Program-made: the position numbers and the translations under genes
The notes under the pieces: generated by a model
Told to the model about the DNA's origin: nothing
The model's input: only the letters and a program-made list of their open reading frames with translations
Database searches by the model: none
Assembly: GCA_949293325.1 (NCBI GenBank)
Contig: CASFCZ010000056.1
Location: 1-45,803, forward strand
DNA length: 45,803 bases
Source: an uncultured Eubacteriales bacterium
Lineage (GTDB): Bacteria; Bacillota; Clostridia; Lachnospirales; CAG-274
Direction: 5' to 3'
Shown: positions 1-9,470 of the stretch, piece by piece
Position numbering within the stretch: position 1 is the first letter of the stretch
Layout: the number at the start of each line of letters is the position of its first letter

Positions 1-1073
1 TGTTTGTCATAGCCACCTGCAATAAGGCATATTGGCTTTTTCATAGCAAGAACCGCCTTAATTGCCGCATCGGGATTGGTACCCTTGGAGTCATTATAAT
101 AGTCAACACCCCTTACGGTGTCAACATACTCTATCCTGTGCTCAACTGCCTTAAACTCCCTCAGGGCAGTTCTTACGGTATCTATATCTATACCCATACA
201 TATACCGCAGGCAGCTGCCGCCATGGCATTTTCCACATTATGTCCGCCAAGAATGTTAAGCTCATCAATATCAACAAGCTTTTCATCATAACCCATACAT
301 TTTATATATATGCTCTTATCATCTGAGTATATGCCCTCGGAAACAGGGGTATTGTATGCAAAGAATATTACCTTTGCAGCCGTTCTGTCTGCCATGGACC
401 TTGTTACAGGGTCATTATAATTAAGGACTGTATAGTCCTCTGCTGTCTGATTTTCAAATATTCTTTCCTTAGCCTTGATATAATTTTCAAGGGTTTTATG
501 TCTGTCAAGGTGGTCAGGTGTTATATTAAGCACAGCACTTACCTTAGGATGAAAAGTCTTTATTGTTTCCAGCTGAAAGCTTGACATTTCCGCAACAACA
601 CAGGAAGTAGGCTTTATTTCGTCTATATATTCTGAAAAGGGCTTGCCGATATTACCTACCACATAGGTATCCGGGTTTGACCTTTTCATAATGGCTCCCA
701 CAATGGATGTGGTGGTAGTTTTGCCGTTAGTACCTGTAATAGCCGCCATAGGTGCCTTACACATACTATATGCAAGCTCCGTCTCTCCTATTACCTCTAT
801 GCCTGCAGCCCTTGCCGCCTGCAAAAAGGGCAAATCCGCAGGTACACCGGGGCTTAAAACCACTGTGTCAAAATTCTTTATTATATCATCGGGATTTTTA
901 CCCAGATAAAGGGAAATACCCTGGGATCTAAGGCTGTTCATTGTGTCTTTATCCAGCTTGTCCTCTGTTTTTAAATCCTGTACCGTTACCTCTGCACCAT
1001 TTGCCTTAAGCAGTTTCGCAGCTGCAACGCCGCTCCTTGCCATACCGCAAACCAAAACCTTTGAATAAACCAT
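1..1073 (-). CDS. murD: UDP-N-acetylmuramoylalanine--D-glutamate ligase, C-terminus cut by window edge
   Basis: Cytoplasmic Mur ligase that adds D-glutamate to UDP-MurNAc-L-alanine. I translated this reading frame from the minus strand: it opens MVYSKVLVCGMARSGVAAAK (Rossmann-type N-domain), carries the ATP-binding loop ITGTNGKTTTT near residue 115, then EMSSFQLE and the NITPDHLDRH segment of the central domain, and enters the C-terminal domain (DYYNDSKGTNPDA) before the window ends. About 357 codons are visible, so roughly 90 residues are missing. The ATG at 1071-1073 follows a strong TAAGGAGG ribosome binding site and lies 19 bp after the mraY stop, so it is the next cistron of the dcw operon. 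No lesion seen in the visible part. Confidence 0.95.
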   Translation of the reverse strand, partial: MVYSKVLVCGMARSGVAAAKLLKANGAEVTVQDLKTEDKLDKDTMNSLRSQGISLYLGKNPDDIIKNFDTVVLSPGVPADLPFLQAARAAGIEVIGETELAYSMCKAPMAAITGTNGKTTTTSIVGAIMKRSNPDTYVVGNIGKPFSEYIDEIKPTSCVVAEMSSFQLETIKTFHPKVSAVLNITPDHLDRHKTLENYIKAKERIFENQTAEDYTVLNYNDPVTRSMADRTAAKVIFFAYNTPVSEGIYSDDKSIYIKCMGYDEKLVDIDELNILGGHNVENAMAAAACGICMGIDIDTVRTALREFKAVEHRIEYVDTVRGVDYYNDSKGTNPDAAIKAVLAMKKPICLIAGGYDK

Positions 1074-1092
1074 CTGCTTATCCTCCTTAGTA

Positions 1093-2058
1093 TTACATTG
1101 CCAGATAGCCTATAAGGCACATAATGGCAGTAACAATATAAAACATAGCAACTACCTTTGTTTCCTTAAAGCCACACTGTTCAAAATGATGATGTATAGG
1201 TGCCATTTTAAAGATACGCTTACCATGGGTAAGCTTAAAATAACCTACCTGTAAAATAACCGAAAGGGACTCACACACATAAATCAGTCCCACTACCAAT
1301 AGGAAAAGTGGCATTTTCAGCAGCACCGCCGTACTTGCCACAAATCCGCCCAATGCAAGGGAGCCTGTATCACCCATAAACACCTTGGCAGGGTAGGAGT
1401 TAAAAAGCAAAAATCCCAGAAGGGCACCTACCACCGCTGCACATACAGGAGATATACCACTGCCCAGCATCATGGCAGCTATCATAAAGAATACTGCCAC
1501 AAGTGCCGTAACTCCTGAAGCAAGACCGTCAAGTCCGTCTGTCAGGTTGACACTGTTTACAGTACCTACCATAACAAAAAGCAGGAAAGGCAGATAAATT
1601 ATGCCAAGATCAATTTCCTTGCCATCTGTAAAGGGAATATAAATACTTGTCCCTAAATCGGTACTGCTATATATATAATAGTAGAACACTCCCGTAACTA
1701 TAAGCTGGAATACTATCTTCTGCCATGCCCTCAGACCAAGGGAACGTTTTTTTACCACCTTGATATAGTCATCTATAAAGCCCACTATACCATAACCTAC
1801 TGTAATAAGAAGCACTGCCTTTGCATCGTGATTGCCGTTCCAGATAAAAGGAAGGGATGCCGCCGCAAAGGCAAGGACGATCATAACACCACCCATAGTA
1901 GGAGTACCTGCCTTTACCAGATGTGACTGGGGACCGTCATCCCTTACATTCTGACCAAACTTAAGACGCCTTAACACAGGTATTATAAGGGGACAAAGTA
2001 TAACGGAAATAACAAAGGCAAGCAGGATTGCATATATATTACTTTCTATATTGAACAT
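1093..2058 (-). CDS. mraY: Phospho-N-acetylmuramoyl-pentapeptide transferase (lipid I synthase)
   Basis: Integral membrane enzyme that moves phospho-MurNAc-pentapeptide from UDP onto undecaprenyl phosphate, giving lipid I. The 321-residue product has the family length and about ten hydrophobic segments. Signature blocks are visible: DDYIKVVKKRSLGL, NLTDGLDGLASG (catalytic aspartates), FMGDTGSLALGG, and the histidine loop PIHHHFE near the C-terminus. Start ATG at 2058 lies 3 bp after the murF stop, with a GAGGTG ribosome binding site inside the murF end, so translation is probably coupled. Order murE-murF-mraY-murD is the usual one in Bacillota. Confidence 0.97.
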   Translation of the reverse strand: MFNIESNIYAILLAFVISVILCPLIIPVLRRLKFGQNVRDDGPQSHLVKAGTPTMGGVMIVLAFAAASLPFIWNGNHDAKAVLLITVGYGIVGFIDDYIKVVKKRSLGLRAWQKIVFQLIVTGVFYYYIYSSTDLGTSIYIPFTDGKEIDLGIIYLPFLLFVMVGTVNSVNLTDGLDGLASGVTALVAVFFMIAAMMLGSGISPVCAAVVGALLGFLLFNSYPAKVFMGDTGSLALGGFVASTAVLLKMPLFLLVVGLIYVCESLSVILQVGYFKLTHGKRIFKMAPIHHHFEQCGFKETKVVAMFYIVTAIMCLIGYLAM

Positions 2059-2061
2059 AGT

Positions 2062-3420
2062 TTATTCACCTCTGAGCTTTTCAGTAGTTTTTTCGAATTT
2101 CATTCCTCTTGATGCCTTAACAAGGACAGTCATTTTACCGGTTATAATATCGTTGATATTATCCAGGAATTCCTCCTGGGTTTCAAAATAATATACGTCC
2201 TTATCCCTGACTTGTTTTGCGCCCTCGTAAAGCTGTCTGCTGAGCTTACCCACTGCCACAATAATGTCAATTCCCTTTTTGGCAGTGTACTCACCCAGCT
2301 CATAGTGGAGCTTTGGAGCGAAACTGCCCAGTTCAAACATATCTCCAAGGATAGCACAGCGTACACCTTTCTCTGCTGCCAGTACATCTACAGCAGCCAT
2401 AGCAGAAACGGGATTGGAGTTATAGACATCATTGATTATGGTCAGCTCACCTGTATGTATTATATCCATACGCATCTTTGTAGGCTTAAAGTCCTCAATA
2501 CCCGCCTTTATACTTTCAGCATCCATGCCAAGGGCATAACCTGCAGCAGCTGCCGCAAGGGCATTAAGAACCATATGCCTGCCCGGAACAGCTATACTTA
2601 CATCAAATGAAAGCCCTGAATGGCTGTGATGTATACTGCAATCTATACCATCCAGTCCACGCTCCCTTATATTATCAGCATACCAGTCAAGGGAGCTGTC
2701 AGTACCAAACATAACAAGACCTTCTCTACTTCCCTTAAGGGTAGAAAGCATATCATCATCGCCGTTTACTATGGCAATACCATCAGGCTTAAGTCCCTCA
2801 AATATCTCACACTTAGCCTTAAGGATACCCTCTCTGCTGCCAAGGTTTTCAATATGAGAAACCCCTACATTTGTTATAAGTGCCACATCTGGTCTGACTA
2901 TGGAAGTAAGATAGCTTATCTCTCCGAAGTGGTTCATACCCATTTCAATTACTGCCGCTGTATGATATGGCTCCAGTGCAAATATAGTAAGGGGTACACC
3001 TATATCATTATTAAGATTGCCCTGGGTTTTATAAACATTATAACCCTTAGCCAGTACCGATGCCACCATATCCTTGGTGGTGGTCTTACCTACACTGCCT
3101 GTAATAGCAACTGTAGGTATGGCAAGTTTATTCAGATAGTAGGAGGCAAGCCTGCCCATACCCCGTCTGGTATCCTCCACCCTTACAGCAGGTACAGGAT
3201 ACTCCCCTCCAAGCTCTGTAAGTACAGCAGCAGCTCCATTTTCTATTGCCTTATCTATAAATTTATGTCCATCGAAATTTTCACCCCTGACAGGAATAAA
3301 AAGCATACCAGGCTCGATGGTCCTTGTATCCGTTGAAACACCGCTTATTATCACATTCTCATCTCCGCAGATAAGTCTGCCTCTGCAAGCGGTAATTATC
3401 TCCCTTACACTCAGTTCCAT
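2062..3420 (-). CDS. murF: UDP-N-acetylmuramoyl-tripeptide--D-alanyl-D-alanine ligase
   Basis: Last cytoplasmic Mur ligase; joins D-Ala-D-Ala to the UDP-MurNAc-tripeptide. The 452-residue protein shows the N-terminal substrate domain (GVSTDTRTIEPGMLFIPVRG), the ATP loop ITGSVGKTTTKDM near residue 110, the central-domain block NDIGVPLTIF and MGMNHFGEI, and the C-terminal block INDVYNSNPVSA. Its ATG (3418-3420) overlaps the murE stop by one base (TAATG arrangement), typical of coupled translation. Downstream mraY follows after 3 bp. Length and motifs are normal for the family. Confidence 0.96.
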   Translation of the reverse strand: MELSVREIITACRGRLICGDENVIISGVSTDTRTIEPGMLFIPVRGENFDGHKFIDKAIENGAAAVLTELGGEYPVPAVRVEDTRRGMGRLASYYLNKLAIPTVAITGSVGKTTTKDMVASVLAKGYNVYKTQGNLNNDIGVPLTIFALEPYHTAAVIEMGMNHFGEISYLTSIVRPDVALITNVGVSHIENLGSREGILKAKCEIFEGLKPDGIAIVNGDDDMLSTLKGSREGLVMFGTDSSLDWYADNIRERGLDGIDCSIHHSHSGLSFDVSIAVPGRHMVLNALAAAAAGYALGMDAESIKAGIEDFKPTKMRMDIIHTGELTIINDVYNSNPVSAMAAVDVLAAEKGVRCAILGDMFELGSFAPKLHYELGEYTAKKGIDIIVAVGKLSRQLYEGAKQVRDKDVYYFETQEEFLDNINDIITGKMTVLVKASRGMKFEKTTEKLRGE

Positions 3421-4883
3421 TATTTTAAGTCCTCCAAAGCCTCTTTTGCAACCTCTGCATCGTCAAAATGAATGGTTTTATCCTTAAATATTTCATAGTC
3501 CTCGTGACCCTTACCTGCTATTACCACACTGTCCCCTGGCTTAGCAATGGCTATGGCACGATATATGGCATCCTTCCTGTCTACTATCAGCTCATAGGCC
3601 TCAGTTACAGGTTTGACACCCACCTCTATCTCCTTAAGTATGTCCATAGGCTCCTCTGAACGAGGATTATCGGAAGTTACTATGGCAACATCTCCAAGCT
3701 CCGCCGCAAGTCTACCCATAATAGGACGCTTTGTTCTGTCCCTGTCACCGCCGCAGCCAAATACAGTAATTATTCTGCCCTTTGTAAACTCCCGTACTGA
3801 CTTGAGTATCTTTTCGATACCGTCAGGGGTATGGGCATAATCAACTATAACATTAAAGCCACGATCATTAGGTATATTCTGTATACGTCCCGGAACACCC
3901 TTTATGGCATTAATACCCTTAACTATGCTTTCAGCAGGTATACCTAACATCCTTGCTGCCGCAATTACTCCAAGGGCATTATACACACTGAAGCGGCCGG
4001 GCACATGAAGCTCAAAGGAATAAACCCTGTCATCTAATTTTACATCAAAGGTACTGTGGTCCATAAAATAAACTATATTTTCCGCCTTAACATCCGCATC
4101 CTTATCAATACCAAAGGTAGTTACAGGGCACTTTGCTGCCTCAAGCATTACCCTGTTCCATTCATCATCAGTATTAATCACGGCATTTTTACACATTGTA
4201 AAGAGCTTTGCTTTAGCCCTGGCATAGTTTTCCATAGTACCGTGAAAGTCCAGATGATCCTGTGTAAGGTTAGTAAAAATAGCCACCTGATAAGTAAGTC
4301 CATCCACCTTTTTAAGCTCCAGGCTATGTGAGCTTACTTCCATAACCACATCCTGTACTCCACCCTCAGCCATGGTTTTGAATATTTCGTTAAGCTCTAT
4401 GGTATCAGGGGTAGTACTGGTTTCCAGATGAAGGGGCATTTTTTTGCCATCCATCCTTATTTCAATAGTACCTATTACACCTGTCCTGTGACCTATGGTA
4501 TTAAGAACACTTTCCATAAAATAAGTGGTACTGGTTTTACCATTTGTACCCGTAACACCAATAAGAGAAAACTTTGAGGATGGATCCCCATAAAACCTCT
4601 TTGCCACCTGACAGAGAAGACCCCGGGTACTGTCGGTTCTGACGACAGTCATACCCTCCGGCAGACTATCGACGTCCCTTTCGCAGACTACTGCCCTACA
4701 GCCCTTTTCATAAGCCGAAGGGATATATTTATGTCCGTCTGTATGCAGACCATATATGCAAAAGAAAAGTGTACCCTTCTCTGCCTTTCTCGAATCAATT
4801 GTAAGCCCGGTTATGTCTATATCTCCATTACCACAGATAATCTCTGCTCCTGTATCCTTTATCAAATCCTTGAGCCTCACCAT
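3420..4883 (-). CDS. murE: UDP-N-acetylmuramoyl-L-alanyl-D-glutamate--2,6-diaminopimelate ligase
   Basis: Cytoplasmic Mur ligase for the third stem-peptide residue. ATP loop GVTGTNGKTSTTYF around residue 110, central block TNLTQDHLDFHGTMENYA, and the motif SDNPRSEEP: DNPR is the known signature of enzymes that add meso-diaminopimelate rather than lysine, so the wall is inferred to be DAP type. I chose ATG 4881-4883 (487 residues), 7 bases after GGGAAAGGG; an upstream in-frame GTG at 4887-4889 sits directly on that ribosome binding site and is less likely. Overlaps murF by one base; spoVD ends 72 bp upstream. No promoter obvious, so it is read from upstream. Confidence 0.95.
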   Translation of the reverse strand: MVRLKDLIKDTGAEIICGNGDIDITGLTIDSRKAEKGTLFFCIYGLHTDGHKYIPSAYEKGCRAVVCERDVDSLPEGMTVVRTDSTRGLLCQVAKRFYGDPSSKFSLIGVTGTNGKTSTTYFMESVLNTIGHRTGVIGTIEIRMDGKKMPLHLETSTTPDTIELNEIFKTMAEGGVQDVVMEVSSHSLELKKVDGLTYQVAIFTNLTQDHLDFHGTMENYARAKAKLFTMCKNAVINTDDEWNRVMLEAAKCPVTTFGIDKDADVKAENIVYFMDHSTFDVKLDDRVYSFELHVPGRFSVYNALGVIAAARMLGIPAESIVKGINAIKGVPGRIQNIPNDRGFNVIVDYAHTPDGIEKILKSVREFTKGRIITVFGCGGDRDRTKRPIMGRLAAELGDVAIVTSDNPRSEEPMDILKEIEVGVKPVTEAYELIVDRKDAIYRAIAIAKPGDSVVIAGKGHEDYEIFKDKTIHFDDAEVAKEALEDLK

Positions 4884-4955
4884 CAGCACACCCTTTCCCG
4901 GATAATTATCTATTTGCCAATAAGCATTATATATATAGATTATACACTGTTTTTA

Positions 4956-6902
4956 CTATTCTGTATACAAAATTATTTTACTTCCCTGATTTATATTTTC
5001 TCCCCCGGAGGGCAGCTGGGATATTACGGTATTTCCCTCACCCTTTATCTGAGGAATAAGATTTAAGTCAGTCAGTTCCTTCTTAACAGAACTAATATCC
5101 TTTCCTATACAGTCAGGCATGGTAACGGGTGAGAGTCCCTCTATTTTAAGCTCCTCCTCATTATACTCTGCCTCAATGCCAAGGTAAGGAAGAATATTGT
5201 CCAGCAGCTCCTTCATAACAGGACCTGCCACCTGTCCGCCATAATACACACCCTGGGGCTCATCAATGAGAACAAGGGCTATAACCTGAGGATTTTCGGC
5301 AGGTGCAAAGGCACAAAAGGAGGCTATATACTTACCGCTTTTACGGGGCAGCTTTTCACTTGTAGCTGTCTTACCACCTATCCTATACCCAGGGATATAA
5401 GCCTTATTACCTGAGCCCACCTGTACTACACTTTCAAGTATGGGTTTCATACGCTCTGAAGTCTGTTGGGATACAGAGCGGGGAGCTTCACCATAATCTA
5501 TGGTTTTTGTAACATTCCCTGCTCTGTCCACAAACTCTACTCCAAAATGGGGAGTAATCAGCCTGCCTCCGTTTATAACCGATGATATTGCCCTTAAAAG
5601 CTGCATGGGAGTTATCTGAAAGGACTGACCAAAGCTCATGGTAGCAAGCTCCACAGGGCCTATGTCCTCCTTTTTGTGCATAATACCTACAGCCTCTCCC
5701 GGCAGGTCTATGCCTGTCTTTTTATCAAAACCAAACTTCAGCATATATTCATAAAAGGTATCACTGCCAAGCCTTGCGGCAACATCCATAAACACAGGGT
5801 TACAACTGTTCTGTACCCCCTGGACAAAGGTTTCAGTGCCATGACTGCGGGGTGAACGCCAGCATTTGATAAGCCTGCCTGCGATTTCCCTGCCACCACC
5901 ACAGTTAAAGGTATCATCCTCCTTAACTACTCCCTCCTCCAGGCCTGCCGCTGAGGTTATAACTTTAAAGGTAGAACCTGGCTCATAGGTATCATTTATA
6001 TTAAAATTACGCCACATCTGATTAAGGGCATCATTTTTTTCCTTATCACTTAAGGTGTCCCAGACAGCCTTAAGGCTGTCATCATTTATCTCAAATGGCT
6101 TATTCAGGTCAAAGTCGGGTTCAGATGCCATGGCATATATTTCTCCGTTTTGAGGATTCATAACTATAATTGAACCCCTCTTTGCCTGCTTATAGCTTAC
6201 TGCCTTTTCAATAGCCTGTTCCGCATACTGCTGTATATTAACATCTATACTGGTAACAAGGCTGTCACCGTCTACAGGCTCTACACGGATATTATCTCCG
6301 TTTTCTATCTCCCTGCCCTTTGCATCTGTCTGGGTCATTATCTTTCCCTGTTGACCCTTAAGAGACTCCTCATACTTTGATTCCAGACCTATAATTCCCT
6401 GATTATCCTTTCCTACAAAGCCAATCACCTGGGATGCAAGGGTCTTAAAGGGGTATACCCTTTGTATATCTTCATCCACCTTTACTCCCTTAAGCCCCAG
6501 CGCCTCTATTTTTTGAGCAGTTTCGGTATCCACCTTTGACTTAATTCTGTTAAGTGCAACCTTTTTCTGAACCTTTTCAAGGGTCTGCTGATAGTCCAGA
6601 TCCAGTATTTCCGAAAGCTGTTTTGCAACCTCCTCCTCATCTTCAACCTGTGCATGTATGACACTGATAGCAGCTGCACTCTGGGTAGTTGCAAGACTTA
6701 CTCCGTTTCTGTCAAGTATATCTCCCCTTCGGGGGGATATAAGTCTGTCCCTTGTCTGCTGTTCAAAGGCACGTTTCTGATAATAATCCGCCTCAAAGGC
6801 CTGTATGTAAAATATTCTTCCCACAAGGGCTATCATTACTGTTTCAAATACCACCAGTCCTAATACAAGCTTCCTTTTTACCTTTATACTTGCTTTGTCC
6901 AT
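4956..6902 (-). CDS. spoVD: SpoVD-type class B penicillin-binding protein (transpeptidase) with one PASTA domain
   Basis: Membrane-anchored D,D-transpeptidase. One N-terminal membrane segment (about residues 11-33), dimerisation region starting RRGDILDRNG (59-66), transpeptidase domain with nucleophile Ser310 (STFK), SCN at 366-368, and a C-terminal PASTA domain at about 592-647. The third catalytic motif reads KTA (511-513) where the family normally has KTG. In Bacillus the second class B PBP of the dcw cluster is SpoVD, needed for spore cortex; position right before murE and the single PASTA match that. Ribosome binding site is GGGGGT close to the ATG. A hairpin separates it from the upstream PBP gene, so it may be partly uncoupled. 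A second vegetative FtsI is the alternative. Confidence 0.88.
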   Translation of the reverse strand: MDKASIKVKRKLVLGLVVFETVMIALVGRIFYIQAFEADYYQKRAFEQQTRDRLISPRRGDILDRNGVSLATTQSAAAISVIHAQVEDEEEVAKQLSEILDLDYQQTLEKVQKKVALNRIKSKVDTETAQKIEALGLKGVKVDEDIQRVYPFKTLASQVIGFVGKDNQGIIGLESKYEESLKGQQGKIMTQTDAKGREIENGDNIRVEPVDGDSLVTSIDVNIQQYAEQAIEKAVSYKQAKRGSIIVMNPQNGEIYAMASEPDFDLNKPFEINDDSLKAVWDTLSDKEKNDALNQMWRNFNINDTYEPGSTFKVITSAAGLEEGVVKEDDTFNCGGGREIAGRLIKCWRSPRSHGTETFVQGVQNSCNPVFMDVAARLGSDTFYEYMLKFGFDKKTGIDLPGEAVGIMHKKEDIGPVELATMSFGQSFQITPMQLLRAISSVINGGRLITPHFGVEFVDRAGNVTKTIDYGEAPRSVSQQTSERMKPILESVVQVGSGNKAYIPGYRIGGKTATSEKLPRKSGKYIASFCAFAPAENPQVIALVLIDEPQGVYYGGQVAGPVMKELLDNILPYLGIEAEYNEEELKIEGLSPVTMPDCIGKDISSVKKELTDLNLIPQIKGEGNTVISQLPSGGENINQGSKIILYTE

Positions 6903-6964
6903 AGCATACCCCCACTACCGATTAATATATATTATTTTCGGATGTTAAGGGTTATGAATAAAAC

Positions 6965-6992
6965 TAAGGGGCTGTTTTATTACAGCCCCTTA
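6965..6992 (-). terminator. Hairpin between pbp2 and spoVD, possible attenuating terminator
   Basis: Perfect 11-bp inverted repeat TAAGGGGCTGT / ACAGCCCCTTA with a 6-base loop, followed on the minus strand by GTTTTATT. It lies just after the PBP2 stop and could terminate part of the transcripts, lowering or separating spoVD and mur ligase expression. The T tract is short, so partial read-through is likely. Confidence 0.65.
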
Positions 6993-7005
6993 ATGGATTT
7001 ATAGA

Positions 7006-9465
7006 TTAATTGACCTTTATCTGTACTATAGTACCTGTCTCAACCTTCTTACCGGCTGCGGGACTTTGTTCCGTAACCTTTAGCTGAGGACTTTCCTGTT
7101 GAGATTCCTGTAACTCATCTTCACTGTTATTCTCATCTATTTCATCAGGGTTATCCTCACTGTTTTCCTCGGTTTGTGGCTCTGCTGTAGTTACCTGGGT
7201 ACTCTCCTCCTCCGTTTCGGGAGCAGAATAAACATAGCAGCTGAATCCTACCGCTTCAAGCATTTGCTTAGCACTGTCAGCATCTATACCCGTAACATCA
7301 GGCACAGCAACAAGTGCCTCTGTACCCTTTGTTTCCGTATTAAGTAATACCTTATCCCCCTTTTCCATGGCAGTACCTGCCTCCGGGTACTGGGATGATA
7401 CGGTATCACCTGAAGCACTTAACATTTCAAAATCAAGTCCAAGTCCGATAAGTTCCTGAATGGTATCCTTAAGGCTCTTGCCCTTATAGTCACTAAGCTG
7501 TGGATTTGTACTTTCCAGGTCTGCATCTATCTGGTCACTGTCACCTGTAGGGGCTATAGCCTTGTACTGAATTATCTTTTCCATTATCGTCCTCAGCATA
7601 GGCACAGGAGAAATGCCGCTACCGTCATAGTAAACCTCCGGTTTATGGATAACAGTCATTACAACTATATCGGGATTATCAACACTCAAATATGCAATAA
7701 AACTTAATGTATACTCATCTTCATCTCTGTTGCCCTGCTCGGCTGTACCTGTTTTACCACCAATAGCATAACCCTGAATAATTCCCTTACTACCTGTACC
7801 CTCATTACTGACTACCGCCTGCATTGCCTTGCGAAGATAATCGGAAGTTTCCTGGGAGATAACCTGTCTTACTACAGTAGGTGAATTTTCCTTAACTATA
7901 TTGCCACCTGCATCTACAATCTGAGAAACAACGTATGGCTTCATAAGCTTACCGCCGTTAATACAGGCATTAAAGGCATTAAGAGCCTGAATTGCTGTAC
8001 AGTTAAAGCCCTGTCCGAATGAACTTGTTGCCATCTGGGTACTTTTCAGATCCTCAAGGTCATACAACAGCTCCGACGCATCCACCTCGGCAGGAAGGTC
8101 TATACCGGTCTTACTGCCGAAACCAAAGTCATGCTGATACTTAAGATATACCTCAGGACTCATTTTCTCAATAATATCCATCATACCCACATTGCAGGAA
8201 TTAGCAAGTACTCCCTGAACATCAAGGGTACCATGTCCCGAGGTCTTATGACATTTTATATAATAATCGGCAACCTGCTTGCCGCCATTACATACAAATG
8301 TAGTACTTGGAGTTATTATACCCTCCTCCAGTGCCATGGCTACTACTATTGGCTTATATATTGAGCCCGGCTCAAAGGTTTCGGATATATTGAAATTTTT
8401 CCAGGCTTTATTGGCATATACAGATCTTTCTTCATCGGATAGATCGTTCCATTTTTCTTTTACCTCAGGATGGCTCTCAAAATCAGTCAGATCCATAGGA
8501 TCATTTGAATTAAAGCTTGGGTACTGTGCCATTGCATAAACTTCACCTGTATTTGGGTTCATAACAATACTTGAGGTATACTCGGCATTGTAACTGTTGT
8601 ATGCCTCCTTACAGGCGTCATCTGCATACTGCTGTATTGTGGAGTCCAGGGTAGTTATAAGGGTATTGCCCTTAATAGGCTCCTGAACCTGTGTCACCAC
8701 ACTGCCGTCTGACTCATAGGTTCTGAATATACGTCCCGGTGTACCAAGCATTTCATCATTATACTGGCTTTCAAGTCCATGATAGGAGTCACCCCTTATA
8801 AAGCCCAGAACCTGAGCCGCAAGGGTAGTATTTGTATAACTGCGTTTTGTATCCGTTTCATTATACAGCCAGCTCCACCCCAGAGCCTCTATAGCCTTCC
8901 CCTTTTCATAGTCAACCTTTTTGGCTATGATATAGTAATGTGTATTTTTTGCAGGATTGCCTTCGGCGTCTTTAACAAGACACGCCTGAATTTCTCCCTT
9001 GTCAATACCCAGGATTTCATTGATTTTATCTACGGTTTCCGTCTGCACATCCGTATCCTGTTCTGCAAGAAGCCTTACATCAAGGATAATATTATATACC
9101 GTATTGCCTACTGCAAGTGTCTGCATATTTCTGTCAAGGATATCACCCCTGTTAGGATTAACCACCGTATCCCTGACTTTGTTTACCTGATTGTTAATGG
9201 ATGCCGTTTCGTATTCGTCACCCTTTGTTATTTTAATAGCCCACACACGATACAAACCGGAAAAGGCTATGGCAACCAACATTATAACAACTAAAAAAAC
9301 AAGCCTTCCTACAATACCCCTTTCACGATCGTCCTTACTGCGTTTTTTGTGTCTTGCACTCCTGTTCGGATCAGCGGAAAGTCGTGATGGGGCATTACTG
9401 CGGCTTGTGCGTGGGGCGGCCTGTCTGCCGCCTCTTGAACCTGTATTTCTGTTATTTCCAGCCAT
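7006..9465 (-). CDS. Class B penicillin-binding protein 2 (PBP2B/FtsI type) with two PASTA domains
   Basis: Septal peptidoglycan transpeptidase, partner of FtsL and the divisome. From ATG 9465 (819 residues; AAGGG ribosome binding site 9 bases upstream, better than the in-frame TTG at 9474) it has a basic, Ser/Arg/Asn-rich cytoplasmic tail of ~50 residues, one membrane segment (~53-72), NRGDILDRN, the catalytic triplet SIYK (Ser368), SCN (423-425) and KTGT (571-574), then PASTA 1 (~658-712) and PASTA 2 (~718-819). PASTA 2 is split by an acidic insert of about 45 residues rich in Glu, Asp and Gln. Sits between ftsL and spoVD as pbpB does in Bacillus. Probably essential. Confidence 0.92.
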   Translation of the reverse strand: MAGNNRNTGSRGGRQAAPRTSRSNAPSRLSADPNRSARHKKRSKDDRERGIVGRLVFLVVIMLVAIAFSGLYRVWAIKITKGDEYETASINNQVNKVRDTVVNPNRGDILDRNMQTLAVGNTVYNIILDVRLLAEQDTDVQTETVDKINEILGIDKGEIQACLVKDAEGNPAKNTHYYIIAKKVDYEKGKAIEALGWSWLYNETDTKRSYTNTTLAAQVLGFIRGDSYHGLESQYNDEMLGTPGRIFRTYESDGSVVTQVQEPIKGNTLITTLDSTIQQYADDACKEAYNSYNAEYTSSIVMNPNTGEVYAMAQYPSFNSNDPMDLTDFESHPEVKEKWNDLSDEERSVYANKAWKNFNISETFEPGSIYKPIVVAMALEEGIITPSTTFVCNGGKQVADYYIKCHKTSGHGTLDVQGVLANSCNVGMMDIIEKMSPEVYLKYQHDFGFGSKTGIDLPAEVDASELLYDLEDLKSTQMATSSFGQGFNCTAIQALNAFNACINGGKLMKPYVVSQIVDAGGNIVKENSPTVVRQVISQETSDYLRKAMQAVVSNEGTGSKGIIQGYAIGGKTGTAEQGNRDEDEYTLSFIAYLSVDNPDIVVMTVIHKPEVYYDGSGISPVPMLRTIMEKIIQYKAIAPTGDSDQIDADLESTNPQLSDYKGKSLKDTIQELIGLGLDFEMLSASGDTVSSQYPEAGTAMEKGDKVLLNTETKGTEALVAVPDVTGIDADSAKQMLEAVGFSCYVYSAPETEEESTQVTTAEPQTEENSEDNPDEIDENNSEDELQESQQESPQLKVTEQSPAAGKKVETGTIVQIKVN

Positions 9466-9470
9466 AAAAA

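Noticed and set aside
2620-3336. 238-codon plus-strand ORF opposite murF
   Set aside because: Antisense shadow of a clear essential gene; composition is not protein-like and no ribosome binding site precedes it.
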